A stretch of DNA of 64,000 nt from positions 682,001 to 746,000 of the forward strand of contig NZ_CP121687.1 of NCBI RefSeq assembly GCF_038396635.1. Reading direction: 5' to 3'. Both the position numbers and the translations under genes were made by a program. The notes beneath the pieces were generated by a model. It saw only the letters and a list, made by a program, of their open reading frames with translations. It made no database searches and was not told the DNA's origin. The stretch is from Defluviitalea saccharophila (GTDB lineage Bacteria; Bacillota; Clostridia; Lachnospirales; Defluviitaleaceae). Position 1 is the first letter of the stretch. Each line of letters starts with the position of its first letter. Positions 34,800 through 43,540 of this stretch are shown here, piece by piece.

Positions 34800-37036
34800 T
34801 ATCTCCCCTCCTCTAATCTAATACCTTTATATCCTTTTCTAGTTGCCGACAGTGTCCATGCAAATTTACCACTTAGTCCATCCTTTTCTTCAACAATAAA
34901 ATAAGAATCTCCGATTTCGGAAATTCTTAATGTAAGCCAATTATATGGAGTTAAGTGTATTATCCAAGGAGTTTCTTCATCATTTGGTTCAATTGTTTCT
35001 AAGAAAATTTGATCCAGTTCTACCTTGCAATAACCATCTTTGATTTCTGCCATTCCTTCGTCTTGGAATTTTACCTCTGTGGCTTCGATACAATATAACA
35101 ACCTTTTATTATAGTTTTCTGTATTAACTATTGCATTTTTTGTTCCAGAAGCAATATAGTCACCGGTTATTATTGTTCTTGCGCAGTCAAGCAATATATC
35201 TGCCAACCCTGCTCGTGCAGATACTGTAACATTTCCACTTGCACTTTCTAAAATCAAATCCTTATACCCATTGTTGTATCCTCGGCATTGCAGTTTTAAC
35301 CCTTGCCCTAACCCGTCCAAACTAGGTAGGATCTGTCCTGTAATTTCCCCATTTTGATATATCTGAATGAATCCACCTCTATTATTTGCCCATACATCAA
35401 TGCATTTGTCTCCATTTTGGACAATTTCAAGTGGACTCCAACCAGATCCTATTCTCACATAACTATTTGATCCCTTAGCTCCACTTTGAATTGATGTACT
35501 ATATAATGTTCCATTCACAATTTCAAACTGATTATTTACCCATCTAAGTACGTCTTTGAAATTGAATGTACCATTATCAAGATTAAGCCAGGAGGACCCA
35601 TCTTCAGATTGTAATACCCCTGTTTTTACCATGTTTGCAGTGATAATGTTTGCAGCAACAAGCATAGCAACTATGCTCCCATCAGCTGTGATAGCCGTTG
35701 TGTAAGGCCCATTTACACCTGTTTTAGAATATCCAAATCCGCCTATTCCCCATTTCCAGACCTTTTGGGCTTTACTTAGATCTTGATTATCTGCTATATA
35801 CAAAGCTTCTTCTGTTTTAATTGCATATCCACCTAACATATTTGCAATCAATTCAGTTGCTTGGAGCTGTGCTTCCTCTAGTGTTGTCAGTTTATCTCCT
35901 ATGTCTTTATCAATCTTTTTCTTAATTTCAGCTATTTTTCTATTAGTAGAACCTTTATATCCCCTTGATATTTCGGGTAAACCTTTGGCACTTAATGTAC
36001 TTGCACCTCTATATTTGAATGTACTAGAAGTAACTAAAGTATTGTATGCTTTCCCGTCTATATCCACTTGCACAATCATATCTCCAGCCTCTATAGCCGG
36101 ATTCCCTTGCCAACTGCATTCATATGGTGTAAAAACTGTATTTTTTACATTGTTATAGATATTATTTAATAATGTAGCATAATTGCCACTTATAAGTGGA
36201 TTTTCTGATAAATCTATAGCGTATTCATCTGAACCTGCAAGGTAGCTTGTATCTTCTGTAGAATACATTACACCTTTTATCTGTACTATATCATCAGAAG
36301 GTTTAAAGCTAAATCTGTTTGCAGGACTTATCACAATATCCGTTGATTGGTACCATTTCAGTTCTAATGCTCCATATCTATTGCATTTTGCAAAACATCC
36401 TGCAAGTTCTGCAACATAGCCTAATACGTCTCGTAAAGTCAAATCATCTTGAGGTCTTTCATTGACTACATAATTCATGTTAGGGAATGAACTGGTCCCG
36501 ATAGGAATATCTGCTACATTACAAATGTTGTTGTATATCTGATATAAAGTTGCTGGATAGGATAGTTTAGATAAGCTATAAGGCTTATCTAGGTTTATCA
36601 TGTTGTCTATTGCTTTTAGTTCTATAGTGTTTCTTAGCCTTTTAGCTTCGTCTATATGAAATATACCCAAAGGCACATATTCCCACTTTTCATCAAATCC
36701 TGGCATTTTGCTAGGTTGTGAAGGTTGCAGGAAATGTGCTTCTGCTCCTTCTTGTACAAGTAATCCAATATTCACCAATACAGTTGCACCCATGAATTGT
36801 ATGTCATTATACTCAGACTTGTTTAGGATAGAAAAACTAATATCACTTGCTACCGTTCCGCCTACAGTAAATTCTTCCCCAGCTTGCGATCTTTCTGTAT
36901 AAATTAAAGTGCCCTGGGCTAAATCTTTATCACTTAGCTCCAGGACGCCTTTGCTATGTTGTATTTGAATTTTTGCTTCAAAAGTCCTAATATTTTCTTT
37001 GATTTTCTCTTTATAATCTGCACTTACTGGATACAT
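34799..37036 (-). CDS. Phage tail spike / tail-associated protein
   Basis: The protein (745 aa) has an N-terminal part of the baseplate-hub type (MYPVSADYKEKIKENIRTF, ELSDKDLAQGTLIYTERSQA), as seen in tail proteins that follow the distal tail gene. A middle linker has TLEEAQLQATELIANMLGGY, then ANIITANMVKTGVLQSEDGS (a motif common in prophage endopeptidase tail proteins). The C-terminus is a beta-rich fibre part. It probably forms the tail tip that contacts the cell wall. Confidence 0.75.
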   Translation of the reverse strand: MYPVSADYKEKIKENIRTFEAKIQIQHSKGVLELSDKDLAQGTLIYTERSQAGEEFTVGGTVASDISFSILNKSEYNDIQFMGATVLVNIGLLVQEGAEAHFLQPSQPSKMPGFDEKWEYVPLGIFHIDEAKRLRNTIELKAIDNMINLDKPYSLSKLSYPATLYQIYNNICNVADIPIGTSSFPNMNYVVNERPQDDLTLRDVLGYVAELAGCFAKCNRYGALELKWYQSTDIVISPANRFSFKPSDDIVQIKGVMYSTEDTSYLAGSDEYAIDLSENPLISGNYATLLNNIYNNVKNTVFTPYECSWQGNPAIEAGDMIVQVDIDGKAYNTLVTSSTFKYRGASTLSAKGLPEISRGYKGSTNRKIAEIKKKIDKDIGDKLTTLEEAQLQATELIANMLGGYAIKTEEALYIADNQDLSKAQKVWKWGIGGFGYSKTGVNGPYTTAITADGSIVAMLVAANIITANMVKTGVLQSEDGSSWLNLDNGTFNFKDVLRWVNNQFEIVNGTLYSTSIQSGAKGSNSYVRIGSGWSPLEIVQNGDKCIDVWANNRGGFIQIYQNGEITGQILPSLDGLGQGLKLQCRGYNNGYKDLILESASGNVTVSARAGLADILLDCARTIITGDYIASGTKNAIVNTENYNKRLLYCIEATEVKFQDEGMAEIKDGYCKVELDQIFLETIEPNDEETPWIIHLTPYNWLTLRISEIGDSYFIVEEKDGLSGKFAWTLSATRKGYKGIRLEEGR

Positions 37037-37047
37037 GAGCCACCACC

Positions 37048-37404
37048 TTAATACTCTGTTAAGTTAAAACTGATATTCCAGCGGATTTTATTATAGTCTG
37101 CATCATACTTAATCATTTCAATATTTCTGTCTCCTGCATACATTTTTTTAGTTTTCATCCCTGTTGGTGTTGGAAAAGTTACATTTATTTCAGACGGTTC
37201 AATTGCAGATTCTATTAAATGCAGCTGTGAGCTAGTTATTCCTTTCCACTCTAGTTCAATCTTGTATATACCTTGACGAACTCTATCTCTTTGTAAAATT
37301 CCCAACTCATTTCTCCCTGTATCTCCGCTGTCTAAATCACTTCTAGGCATCTTAAAACTAGATGGTGCAGGTAAGTCTACACCATCAATGCTAATCATAG
37401 CCAT
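37048..37404 (-). CDS. DUF6711-type distal tail protein
   Basis: The protein (118 aa) reads MAMISIDGVDLPAPSSF, then GRNELGILQRDRVRQGIYKI and KKMYAGDRNIEM. This matches the DUF6711 pattern of phage proteins encoded between tape measure and tail spike. It is probably a tail-tube-like distal component. Confidence 0.75.
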   Translation of the reverse strand: MAMISIDGVDLPAPSSFKMPRSDLDSGDTGRNELGILQRDRVRQGIYKIELEWKGITSSQLHLIESAIEPSEINVTFPTPTGMKTKKMYAGDRNIEMIKYDADYNKIRWNISFNLTEY

Positions 37405-37416
37405 ACCTACACCTCC

Positions 37417-40194
37417 CTATACTTCTATTACAGTTTTCCCAGCTATTCTGTTTTGCCTGTTAATGTTTGAAATTACTTTTTCAGTTAAAGTATCCTCGCC
37501 AACTTTTATTATAATGGTTGTGTTTCCATCTTGTTGCATTCCTGTTATATCGAATTCCTCTAATAAACTAGGATCATTATAATTTCCAATACCCGATATA
37601 GCTAAGTTAGGCATTGTTTGTATGTTACTTAATTCACTTAAATTATGCGCTGCATAACTAACTGCTGACTTTATTTTCCCCATGTTACTATAGATACCAT
37701 CTGCAAACATTTGAATCATATTCGGCATCCATTTATCAGCATCTGATCCAGGCCCTTCTTTTGTAGGAGAATGAAACCCAAGATAATTTGATATTGTACT
37801 TGCTACAGATTTAGCTGCATCTTTTACTTTACCTACCGATGATTTTACTCCATCTACTATATTGCCAATTAAATTCTTACCCCAGTCATAAGCTTCTTTA
37901 ATGATATTACTTATAAAATTCTTTATTACTTCAAATGGCTCTTTAACAGCATTTATAAGATTGTTTTTAGTATTTGAAATCCCTTGTTGTATATTCTCCC
38001 ACCATTTTATTATTTCTTCTTTTATTGCTTTCCAAAGAGCAGAAGCTATAGCTTTAATTGCCTCCCAAATATTTTGCAGTAATGTCTTAATAGCATTCCA
38101 AAATGAACTACCAGCTAATTTAATTTCTTCCCAAAGTTTATTCCAATCGCCTTTAAACAAAGCAGCAAAAGCATTAAATAAATGGGTCACCGTTTCTAAA
38201 AAGTCTCCAAAAAAATCAGATATTATTTTCCATATAGCATTAAAAATATTTATAATATCTTTTCCCCATTTATCCCAAAATGCCTTTAAATTATTAAATA
38301 TTGTGTTAGCTGCTTTAAGTATCATTTCCCAAATAGAACTTAAAACAGTATATATAAGATTCCATGCAGCAGCTATAAAACCACCTATTTCATCTGCATT
38401 GTCTTTTAAGAAACTAGATATTGCATTAAATATTGTTACAGCTACATCTTTTATAATAGTCCAAACAGTTTGTAAACCATTCCAAATAGTTTCCCAGGTT
38501 CTTATTAAGAGGTCTTTTACATCATTACAATTATCTCTCCACCAATTTAATAACCCAGCAAATATTTGATGTATAACTTCAGCAATCCCTGAAATGATAT
38601 CTTCAACACCTTGTCTTAACGTATCCCAAAAATCCAAAATAAATGCTCTTATTTCTTCTAAATGCACTGATAAAAAGCTATTTAAGCTTTCTAAAAATGT
38701 TTTTATTATTTCACTTATTAAAGTAATTCCAGGGGATATTGCATGTATTATACCAGTAACCAATGAAGAGAAAATGCCGATAATCGCTTTAGTCATTCCT
38801 TCAAAACTAGATATTGCTAAAGAGGCCCAATATCCGAAAAACTGAATTAATGGCTCAGCAATATTCTTATAAGCTGATAAAATAGTCATTCCGTAATTAG
38901 TTAGTGTTTCTTTTAACGGGCCAAATCTTTCTTTGGCATAATCACCTATTCTTTTAAAAGCGCCTACTGCTTCATCTCCTAATTTTGCAAATACATCTTG
39001 TGCCAATTGTATTTCAGGTGCAAAATATTGACCTAAGAAATTTTTAATATTTTTTAGTTTATCAATTATGTTGCTACTTAAGTTATCAATTACTGCATCT
39101 ATTTGAAATTGTCCTAAATCAACTTTTGTTGATTCTCCAAGGCCATCTATGCCAAGGGCATCTATGCCACTGCCAACTCCTCCAGCTCCAGTATCATCTG
39201 ACCCACTGTTATCAACTTTTTCTAATTTATTTATTTCATCAAATCCAGCTAAAGCATTTTTCATTTTCTTAGCTGCTTTTTCGGTGTCTTTTGCTGCTTT
39301 GCCGGCCGAACTTCCTACATTATTATACCCTTCTTCTGCATCCCCAAGCGAATCTGACACATCACTTAAAACTACTCCTCCACCGCTGCTAACTTGCGCA
39401 TCTCCAAAAATTAGTCGTGTAAAGGCTTTAAAATATTCAGCAGCAATCTGTATTCGCTTAATGATCGCATTCAACCACTTAACCACAGGCATGAGTATAT
39501 TAATAAACCCTGCTCCTATTGTTGCTTTTAGAGCATTCCATTGTTCAGTCAAAATTTTAGTCTGGTTTGCCCAGGTTCCTACATTCCTAGCAAAGTCTCC
39601 TTGCGCATCTTTCGTCACACTTAACAGATAGTTATATCGAAGCATTGTTTGCTCTGCTTGCGACATTGCCTGCCACTTTCTTGTGATGCCTTGTGCTAGT
39701 GCGTAAGCCTGCATATTAGCAACTGACATATTAATACCAAGCTGCTTAAGCGGTTCTGTTTCACCACTAATACCTGCTCTTATTTTCTGAAAAGCTTCTT
39801 CCGGTTTTAAATTATAAAAACTTGCCATATCGGCTGTTAACTTTGTCAATTCTATAGACATATTTTTTACTGATTCGCCAGTTAACCCTGATGATTTAAG
39901 CATTGCTCCCATAGTTGATGCAAACTTTTTAGCCGACAGTTCTGACAAACCAAAATTGTCTAAAGCCGTACTCGCAAAATCATTTATATCTTTTGCCATA
40001 GATCCGAATGTGACATCAACAACGTTCTGAACTTCTGTTAAGTCAGACGCCAATTCAGTTGCAGCTTTTACAAATCCTGTTATGGCTCTTAATGATATAT
40101 ATCCTAGTCCTAATTTTATAGCTTTGCCTATTATACCCATACTACTGTTTAGATTTGATTGAAATGTTACTATCTGTTTCTGCGTTTTCTGCAT
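37417..40194 (-). CDS. Phage tail tape measure protein (native 5' end interrupted)
   Basis: The protein (925 aa from ATG 40194) has the tape-measure domain at the N-terminus (ATELASDLTEVQNVVDVTFG then KKFASTMGAMLKSSGLTG, LGINMSVANMQAYALAQGI). A long repetitive helical middle rich in Trp (WETIWNGLQTVW, WNLIYTVLSSIW) follows, and a C-terminal DWGKNLIGNIVDGVKS and YLGFHSPTKEGPG. It sets tail length and may help DNA entry. The frame runs on upstream as GGADFSSIQKE but is cut by two TGA codons at 40233-40228. Before them lies MSKSNFIVR from ATG 40260, which fits the usual N-terminus. ATG 40194 has no good ribosome site. Confidence 0.88.
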   Translation of the reverse strand: MQKTQKQIVTFQSNLNSSMGIIGKAIKLGLGYISLRAITGFVKAATELASDLTEVQNVVDVTFGSMAKDINDFASTALDNFGLSELSAKKFASTMGAMLKSSGLTGESVKNMSIELTKLTADMASFYNLKPEEAFQKIRAGISGETEPLKQLGINMSVANMQAYALAQGITRKWQAMSQAEQTMLRYNYLLSVTKDAQGDFARNVGTWANQTKILTEQWNALKATIGAGFINILMPVVKWLNAIIKRIQIAAEYFKAFTRLIFGDAQVSSGGGVVLSDVSDSLGDAEEGYNNVGSSAGKAAKDTEKAAKKMKNALAGFDEINKLEKVDNSGSDDTGAGGVGSGIDALGIDGLGESTKVDLGQFQIDAVIDNLSSNIIDKLKNIKNFLGQYFAPEIQLAQDVFAKLGDEAVGAFKRIGDYAKERFGPLKETLTNYGMTILSAYKNIAEPLIQFFGYWASLAISSFEGMTKAIIGIFSSLVTGIIHAISPGITLISEIIKTFLESLNSFLSVHLEEIRAFILDFWDTLRQGVEDIISGIAEVIHQIFAGLLNWWRDNCNDVKDLLIRTWETIWNGLQTVWTIIKDVAVTIFNAISSFLKDNADEIGGFIAAAWNLIYTVLSSIWEMILKAANTIFNNLKAFWDKWGKDIINIFNAIWKIISDFFGDFLETVTHLFNAFAALFKGDWNKLWEEIKLAGSSFWNAIKTLLQNIWEAIKAIASALWKAIKEEIIKWWENIQQGISNTKNNLINAVKEPFEVIKNFISNIIKEAYDWGKNLIGNIVDGVKSSVGKVKDAAKSVASTISNYLGFHSPTKEGPGSDADKWMPNMIQMFADGIYSNMGKIKSAVSYAAHNLSELSNIQTMPNLAISGIGNYNDPSLLEEFDITGMQQDGNTTIIIKVGEDTLTEKVISNINRQNRIAGKTVIEV

Positions 40195-40227
40195 CTCTTT
40201 TTGTATACTTGAGAAGTCAGCGCCACC

Positions 40228-40260
40228 TCATCACCGTACTATGAAATTTGATTTGGACAT
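40228..40260 (-). other. Two in-frame TGA codons after codon 9 of the tape-measure gene
   Basis: From ATG 40260 (AAGGAGG 12 bases upstream) the reading is MSKSNFIVR, TGA, TGA, then GGADFSSIQKEMQKTQ in the same frame as the tape measure. MSKSNFIVRGGADFS without the stops would be a normal tape-measure start. TGA is used as a stop elsewhere in this prophage (for example at 32451 and 31095). Confidence 0.8.
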
Positions 40261-40284
40261 AGTACAGCACCACCTCCTTAAAAT

Positions 40285-40320
40285 AAAAACACCAGCTATT
40301 TTAAATAGCTAGTGCTTTTT
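40285..40320 (-). terminator. Intrinsic terminator just upstream of the tape-measure gene
   Basis: CACCAGCTATTT pairs with AATAGCTAGTG around 40290-40314. The leftward strand then reads TTTTTATTTT, right before the AAGGAGG of the tape-measure gene. It would limit read-through into the tail-tip genes. Confidence 0.75.
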
Positions 40321-40361
40321 AACTCTTTGCTCTTTTAATAATAACCACCCGATTTTTGACA

Positions 40362-40392
40362 TGAAAAAAGCACTTACTTTTTAGTAAGTGCT
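40362..40392 (-). terminator. Intrinsic terminator of the zinc-ribbon moron
   Basis: AGCACTTACT (40369-40378) pairs perfectly with AGTAAGTGCT (40383-40392), with a 4-base loop and six Ts leftward. The stop codon of the small gene lies inside the stem. Confidence 0.88.
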
Positions 40393-40552
40393 ATCTTAAT
40401 TTCCCTTTGCAAATTGGGCATGTATCTTTTCGCTTCAATGGGTAAGTTAAAAGCCAAATTCCTCCTGTAAGGATTGCTAAAATCCAAAATCCCGGTCCTG
40501 TTCTTCTAACTGGCTGCACTGGTCTTTGACACATATCACAATACGCTTTCAT
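40391..40552 (-). CDS. Small zinc-ribbon membrane protein (moron)
   Basis: The protein (53 aa) starts at ATG 40552 after GGAGGG. CDMC (N-terminal) and CPIC (C-terminal) form a split zinc ribbon around a hydrophobic centre (FWILAILTGGIWLLTY), so it probably sits at the membrane. It has its own promoter (40581-40609) and terminator and interrupts the tail operon, so it is likely expressed from the lysogen. The function is unknown; superinfection exclusion is one option. Confidence 0.7.
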   Translation of the reverse strand: MKAYCDMCQRPVQPVRRTGPGFWILAILTGGIWLLTYPLKRKDTCPICKGKLR

Positions 40553-40580
40553 AGACTCCCTCCTAAGAATATTTATATTA

Positions 40581-40609
40581 ATATTACAAAATATTCTTAG
40601 GTTTTGCAA
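40581..40609 (-). promoter_or_regulatory. Promoter of the zinc-ribbon moron
   Basis: TTGCAA (40609-40604) and TAATAT (40586-40581) are 17 bases apart on the minus strand. Transcription would start about 25 bases before the small gene. The promoter overlaps the last codons of the gpGT-type reading frame. Confidence 0.65.
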
Positions 40610-41234
40610 GTTTTTACTTCTCCGCCAAAAAGCTTGTTTAATATCTTAACTTGTTCAAACATTTGCTCATCTGTCAAAATTGTTTTTGCTTCTGATCCGA
40701 TTTTGTTTAATACTCTATCTATGTCAATACGTTTATGCCATACCCACCTGCTTATTAGGTAAGCATGAATTACATCTTCTTTTTGCTTAATTTCTCGTCT
40801 TTTACGGTAGCTTTTTGCAACTATACTAATCTCATAAGGTGTAATATTCCAAAATTCATTTATGCTTATACCAATAAAGGTAGCAAGTTCAAGAGCTTTT
40901 TCTACACTGAATTCTTCTTCCTTGCTACCTTCTACTTGTTTTTTCCCTCTTGGTCCTCTACTTTACCAAATGCACTTTCAAAAGCATTTGACATAGCTTG
41001 CAAAGCAGTAGTTATATCAGAATAATCATCTATTAAATCCATGACTTTATCTGGAGTTAATTCCTTATCTTCATGTTGCAAACCGGCCCAGATCATTTCA
41101 GCCACATCTTCTATTGTTAAGTTTTCCATATCTATTCTGCCGATTGGTTTTTTAAATTTCTTTTCAATTAAGCTAATAGCTTTCATTCCATATCGTAAAT
41201 TTCTTATTTTGTCTAACTTAATAGGATAAAACAT
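40597..41234 (-). CDS. Tail assembly chaperone, gpGT-type -1 frameshift product
   Basis: The first 101 codons are those of the chaperone at 40932. At AAAAAAC (40944-40938) a -1 shift leads from EGKN into QVEGSKEEEFSVEKALELA, then FWNITPYEISIVAKSYRKR, ending CKT. The 113 added residues resemble the T part of lambda-type gpGT (NEFW...PYE pattern). The shift is inferred from the slippery sequence, the long overlapping frame and position before the tape-measure gene. The full protein would be about 212 residues. Confidence 0.8.
40932..41234 (-). CDS. Tail assembly chaperone, gpG-type
   Basis: The protein (100 aa) starts at ATG 41234 with GGAGG seven bases upstream. It is acidic, with LTIEDVAEMIWAGLQHEDKE and DYSDITTALQAMSNAFESAFG, the pattern of Gram-positive phage tail chaperones between tail tube and tape measure. 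It ends just after the slippery site and thus shares its 5' part with the gpGT-type product. Confidence 0.85.
   Translation of the reverse strand: MFYPIKLDKIRNLRYGMKAISLIEKKFKKPIGRIDMENLTIEDVAEMIWAGLQHEDKELTPDKVMDLIDDYSDITTALQAMSNAFESAFGKVEDQEGKNK
40938..40944 (-). other. Programmed -1 frameshift site AAAAAAC
   Basis: The heptamer A-AAA-AAC is in the zero frame of the gpG-type gene, seven bases before its TAG. It is the classical slippery form X-XXY-YYZ. The -1 frame is open for 113 codons. Confidence 0.8.
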
Positions 41235-41280
41235 AATCATTCCTCCTAAATTTATTTAAAGGCTAGAATTTATTCTAGCT

Positions 41281-41703
41281 TTATTCTCCTGTTGCTCCAA
41301 CAACCAAAGTAGGTTTACCTGATACTTTAATAGTTGCACTGAAAGACAAAGGGTCTTCTAAGTCAGCACTTGTGCTGAAGCCAGTGACTACACCTTTGAA
41401 TTGCCAACTTCCCATATTGTTAGGGAAAAGAATAGTAAAGTCTTCTGTTTCGCCGCTTTCAAATAGATCATATAATTCTTTTTGCCCTTTACCTGTATCA
41501 AGTTCTAAATACCCTTCAAGCGATACTTCCCCAGCGTCTTTAAAGCCTGCTATAAATTCTCTATAAGCTCCATCACTATCAAGGGTAGTAACATCAATTG
41601 TATCAGCACTTAATTCAAGTCCACCTATAGAAGTTAATCCAGCTACAGTAACAGGAGAATCTTTTCCTATTTGTAGCTTTGTTCCTAAAGCTCTTTGTAC
41701 CAT
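41281..41703 (-). CDS. Phage tail tube protein
   Basis: The protein (140 aa) has the pattern of TP901-1/gpV-like tube proteins: LGTKLQIGKDSPVTVAGLTS, TIDVTTLDSDGAYREFIAGF, KDAGEVSLEGYLELDTGKGQ and SADLEDPLSFSATIKVSGKP. It stacks as hexamers to make the tail tube. Position between tail completion and chaperone genes agrees. Confidence 0.88.
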   Translation of the reverse strand: MVQRALGTKLQIGKDSPVTVAGLTSIGGLELSADTIDVTTLDSDGAYREFIAGFKDAGEVSLEGYLELDTGKGQKELYDLFESGETEDFTILFPNNMGSWQFKGVVTGFSTSADLEDPLSFSATIKVSGKPTLVVGATGE

Positions 41704-41704
41704 A

Positions 41705-42097
41705 TTACTCTACCTCCTCAAAATAAATAGTAAAATCAATTATCCCACGATTTACTTTTAACTCATGCTCATAAACTTCAGTTACATTATTGATGTCAAT
41801 GTCCTCAACAAAAATACTGTTATCAGCACCTATGTATTTCTTAGGTAATGATAACAGTGCCTGCTCTACCTTATTCCTCATTGACTTCATATCTGCATAT
41901 CGTTTTGCCATAATGGAAAACATATAACTTAATTCCTGATTGCCTGTATATCCCTCAAAGGTTTTTAATCGTCTTGTATTAATCCTGGTATATACTAAGT
42001 AAGGTCCTTTTGCACCTTCAGGTGCATTAGTAGGATATATATTACCTTTTAATTCAGGAATAGCTTGTACCAATTCATACCTTAGAGCAGATTCCAT
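41705..42097 (-). CDS. DUF3168 tail completion protein
   Basis: The protein (130 aa) has ALRYELVQAIPELKGNIYP then APEGAKGPYLVYTRINTRR and a C-terminal EVYEHELKVNRGIIDFTIYF. This fits DUF3168 (lambda gpU-like) tail terminators. It joins the tail tube to the head connector. Confidence 0.82.
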   Translation of the reverse strand: MESALRYELVQAIPELKGNIYPTNAPEGAKGPYLVYTRINTRRLKTFEGYTGNQELSYMFSIMAKRYADMKSMRNKVEQALLSLPKKYIGADNSIFVEDIDINNVTEVYEHELKVNRGIIDFTIYFEEVE

Positions 42098-42099
42098 TA

Positions 42100-42282
42100 T
42101 TATCGCTCCTTATATGTTTGAATAAAGATATTAGTTAAACCTGTTGGTTTGCGTATTTTGATTTCTTCATCTAAAGTAGAAGCATCTATTTCTTCATAAT
42201 CATCTGAAATACTAAATTCTACAATTTCATCAACACTGTCAATGAAGTCATTTACTATCCTTTTTACAGTTTCTTTATCCAT
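42100..42282 (-). CDS. Small acidic phage protein
   Basis: The protein (60 aa) is strongly acidic (IVEFSISDDYEEIDASTLDE) and ends IQTYKER. It starts directly after the stop of the CxxC gene (no gap) and ends 2 bases before the DUF3168 gene, so it is part of the tightly packed morphogenesis operon. I do not recognise it. Confidence 0.55.
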   Translation of the reverse strand: MDKETVKRIVNDFIDSVDEIVEFSISDDYEEIDASTLDEEIKIRKPTGLTNIFIQTYKER

Positions 42283-42462
42283 TTATTTCACCTCTTCAAA
42301 TTTACATTTTTCATCTGGCACCCATGTTGTAGTTTCCCAACTGCCATGTTTATAGGTGTGTTGTTTACCACATTGCAAACTCAGTTTTATACCACTATTC
42401 TTTAATGGGCACAATAAGCATTCTGCTGGTCTTTTATCTACTAGTACTTTGTATATTTCCAT
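42283..42462 (-). CDS. Small Cys-containing phage protein
   Basis: The protein (59 aa) starts at ATG 42462, which overlaps the gp10-type stop (TAATG). It has CLLC, a later Cys in LQCGKQHTYKHGSWET, and CKFEE, suggesting a small zinc site (four Cys). It lies in the head-tail joining region. No family is recognised. Confidence 0.6.
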   Translation of the reverse strand: MEIYKVLVDKRPAECLLCPLKNSGIKLSLQCGKQHTYKHGSWETTTWVPDEKCKFEEVK

Positions 42463-42926
42463 TATTTCAACCCCGCTTTCGCTATTTCAGCATCAATTTT
42501 CTTTTTCATTTCTGATACTATAGTCTGTTGTATTTTTGATGTATTTTCAATTAAGCTATCAGAAATAAATCTATAACCCGGTATGTAACGACCATTTTTA
42601 GCAAAGAAACCATATTCTTGAGATACAGGATAGTAACCTGTTATTTTACCTTCTTTATTTTTTTTCTGAAATACATCATTCATATTTCTGTCAAATACTA
42701 TTCTGTATACTTTTTTCCCCTTAACTCTAGCCCTTTCGCCTTTCATTACAATACCTTTTTTAAGCATTCCTGTGTCATAAGGGGCATTCGCTTTAGCATC
42801 TTTCAATGAGATATTCATGCCTTTTCTTGCTGCTGACGTAACATGCTTTTGAGGTACTTTACCAAGTTTTTTTAATGATTTCTGTACACTTTCCATGCCC
42901 TCTACTTTAAAATTTACTTTGACCAT
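42462..42926 (-). CDS. HK97 gp10-like tail component
   Basis: The protein (154 aa) reads VKVNFKVEGMESVQKSLKKL, then ANAPYDTGMLKKGIVMKG, and near the end YGFFAKNGRYIPGYRFISDS. The APYDTG...L pattern with a late G-YRF is diagnostic of HK97-gp10 family proteins. It acts in head-tail joining. Confidence 0.88.
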   Translation of the reverse strand: MVKVNFKVEGMESVQKSLKKLGKVPQKHVTSAARKGMNISLKDAKANAPYDTGMLKKGIVMKGERARVKGKKVYRIVFDRNMNDVFQKKNKEGKITGYYPVSQEYGFFAKNGRYIPGYRFISDSLIENTSKIQQTIVSEMKKKIDAEIAKAGLK

Positions 42927-42927
42927 A

Positions 42928-43248
42928 TTACTTCACCAACCTACAATAGCAAAGCAACTCTCTATTTAATCCTTTTACATTGACTGATGACAGTATTTCG
43001 TATAGATCGTTTCCTTGTTTTATTCTCATTTCATTTGTTATTCCGTGCACATATCTCATGTTAAACTTAACTTCAACCTTTGTATTTGCTGTTAAAGCTG
43101 TAAAGTATTCATTCCCTAATAACGGATCCATACTAGCCCATATACCTGTTTTCCCTTCTACTGGTACCCAATCGTCAACAGGTTCGCCATATTCATCATA
43201 GTTTTTTACTCTTTCAAGAAAATCAATCTTATACCTGTAATCTCTCAT
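42928..43248 (-). CDS. Phage head-tail adaptor (head closure) protein
   Basis: The protein (106 aa) has DFLERVKNYDEYGEPVDDW and then GKTGIWASMDPLLGNEYFTA, VEVKFNMRYVHGITNEMRI, the signature of SPP1 gp16-like Phage_H_T_join proteins. Its start overlaps the connector stop by 4 bases. Confidence 0.86.
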   Translation of the reverse strand: MRDYRYKIDFLERVKNYDEYGEPVDDWVPVEGKTGIWASMDPLLGNEYFTALTANTKVEVKFNMRYVHGITNEMRIKQGNDLYEILSSVNVKGLNRELLCYCRLVK

Positions 43249-43529
43249 TCTTCATCACCTACTGTATATTCACCTGACAATGTTAGGTGATGTTTAAGAC
43301 TAGTATATGATTGCTCAAATCTTTCTGCTATTTTAGGATCATCATAGCCAAAATTTGCTTTGCAGTAAACTGTTATGGCTCGTTTAATTAAGGGATCATT
43401 ATCTTTGACCTTATCTTGATGAACTCCTGATAAGATTAGATCTGATTTAGCTGCATCTATTAGATCTTGTATTTCTGTATCTAAATCAGTACCACTTACT
43501 CTAAGTGAGTTTTTAATATCTTGTAACAT
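43245..43529 (-). CDS. Head-tail connector protein (gp6/gp15-like)
   Basis: The protein (94 aa) begins MLQDIKNSLRVSGTDLDTEI and continues IQDLIDAAKSDLILSGV, ITVYCKANFGYDDPKIAERF, the pattern of Phage_connect_1 proteins. It forms the ring under the portal. A hairpin with T run lies just upstream. Confidence 0.86.
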   Translation of the reverse strand: MLQDIKNSLRVSGTDLDTEIQDLIDAAKSDLILSGVHQDKVKDNDPLIKRAITVYCKANFGYDDPKIAERFEQSYTSLKHHLTLSGEYTVGDEE

Positions 43530-43540
43530 TGTATCACCTC

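Noticed and set aside
37901..38845. Long plus-strand frames within the tape-measure gene
   Set aside because: They are reverse-strand shadows of a repetitive helical protein.
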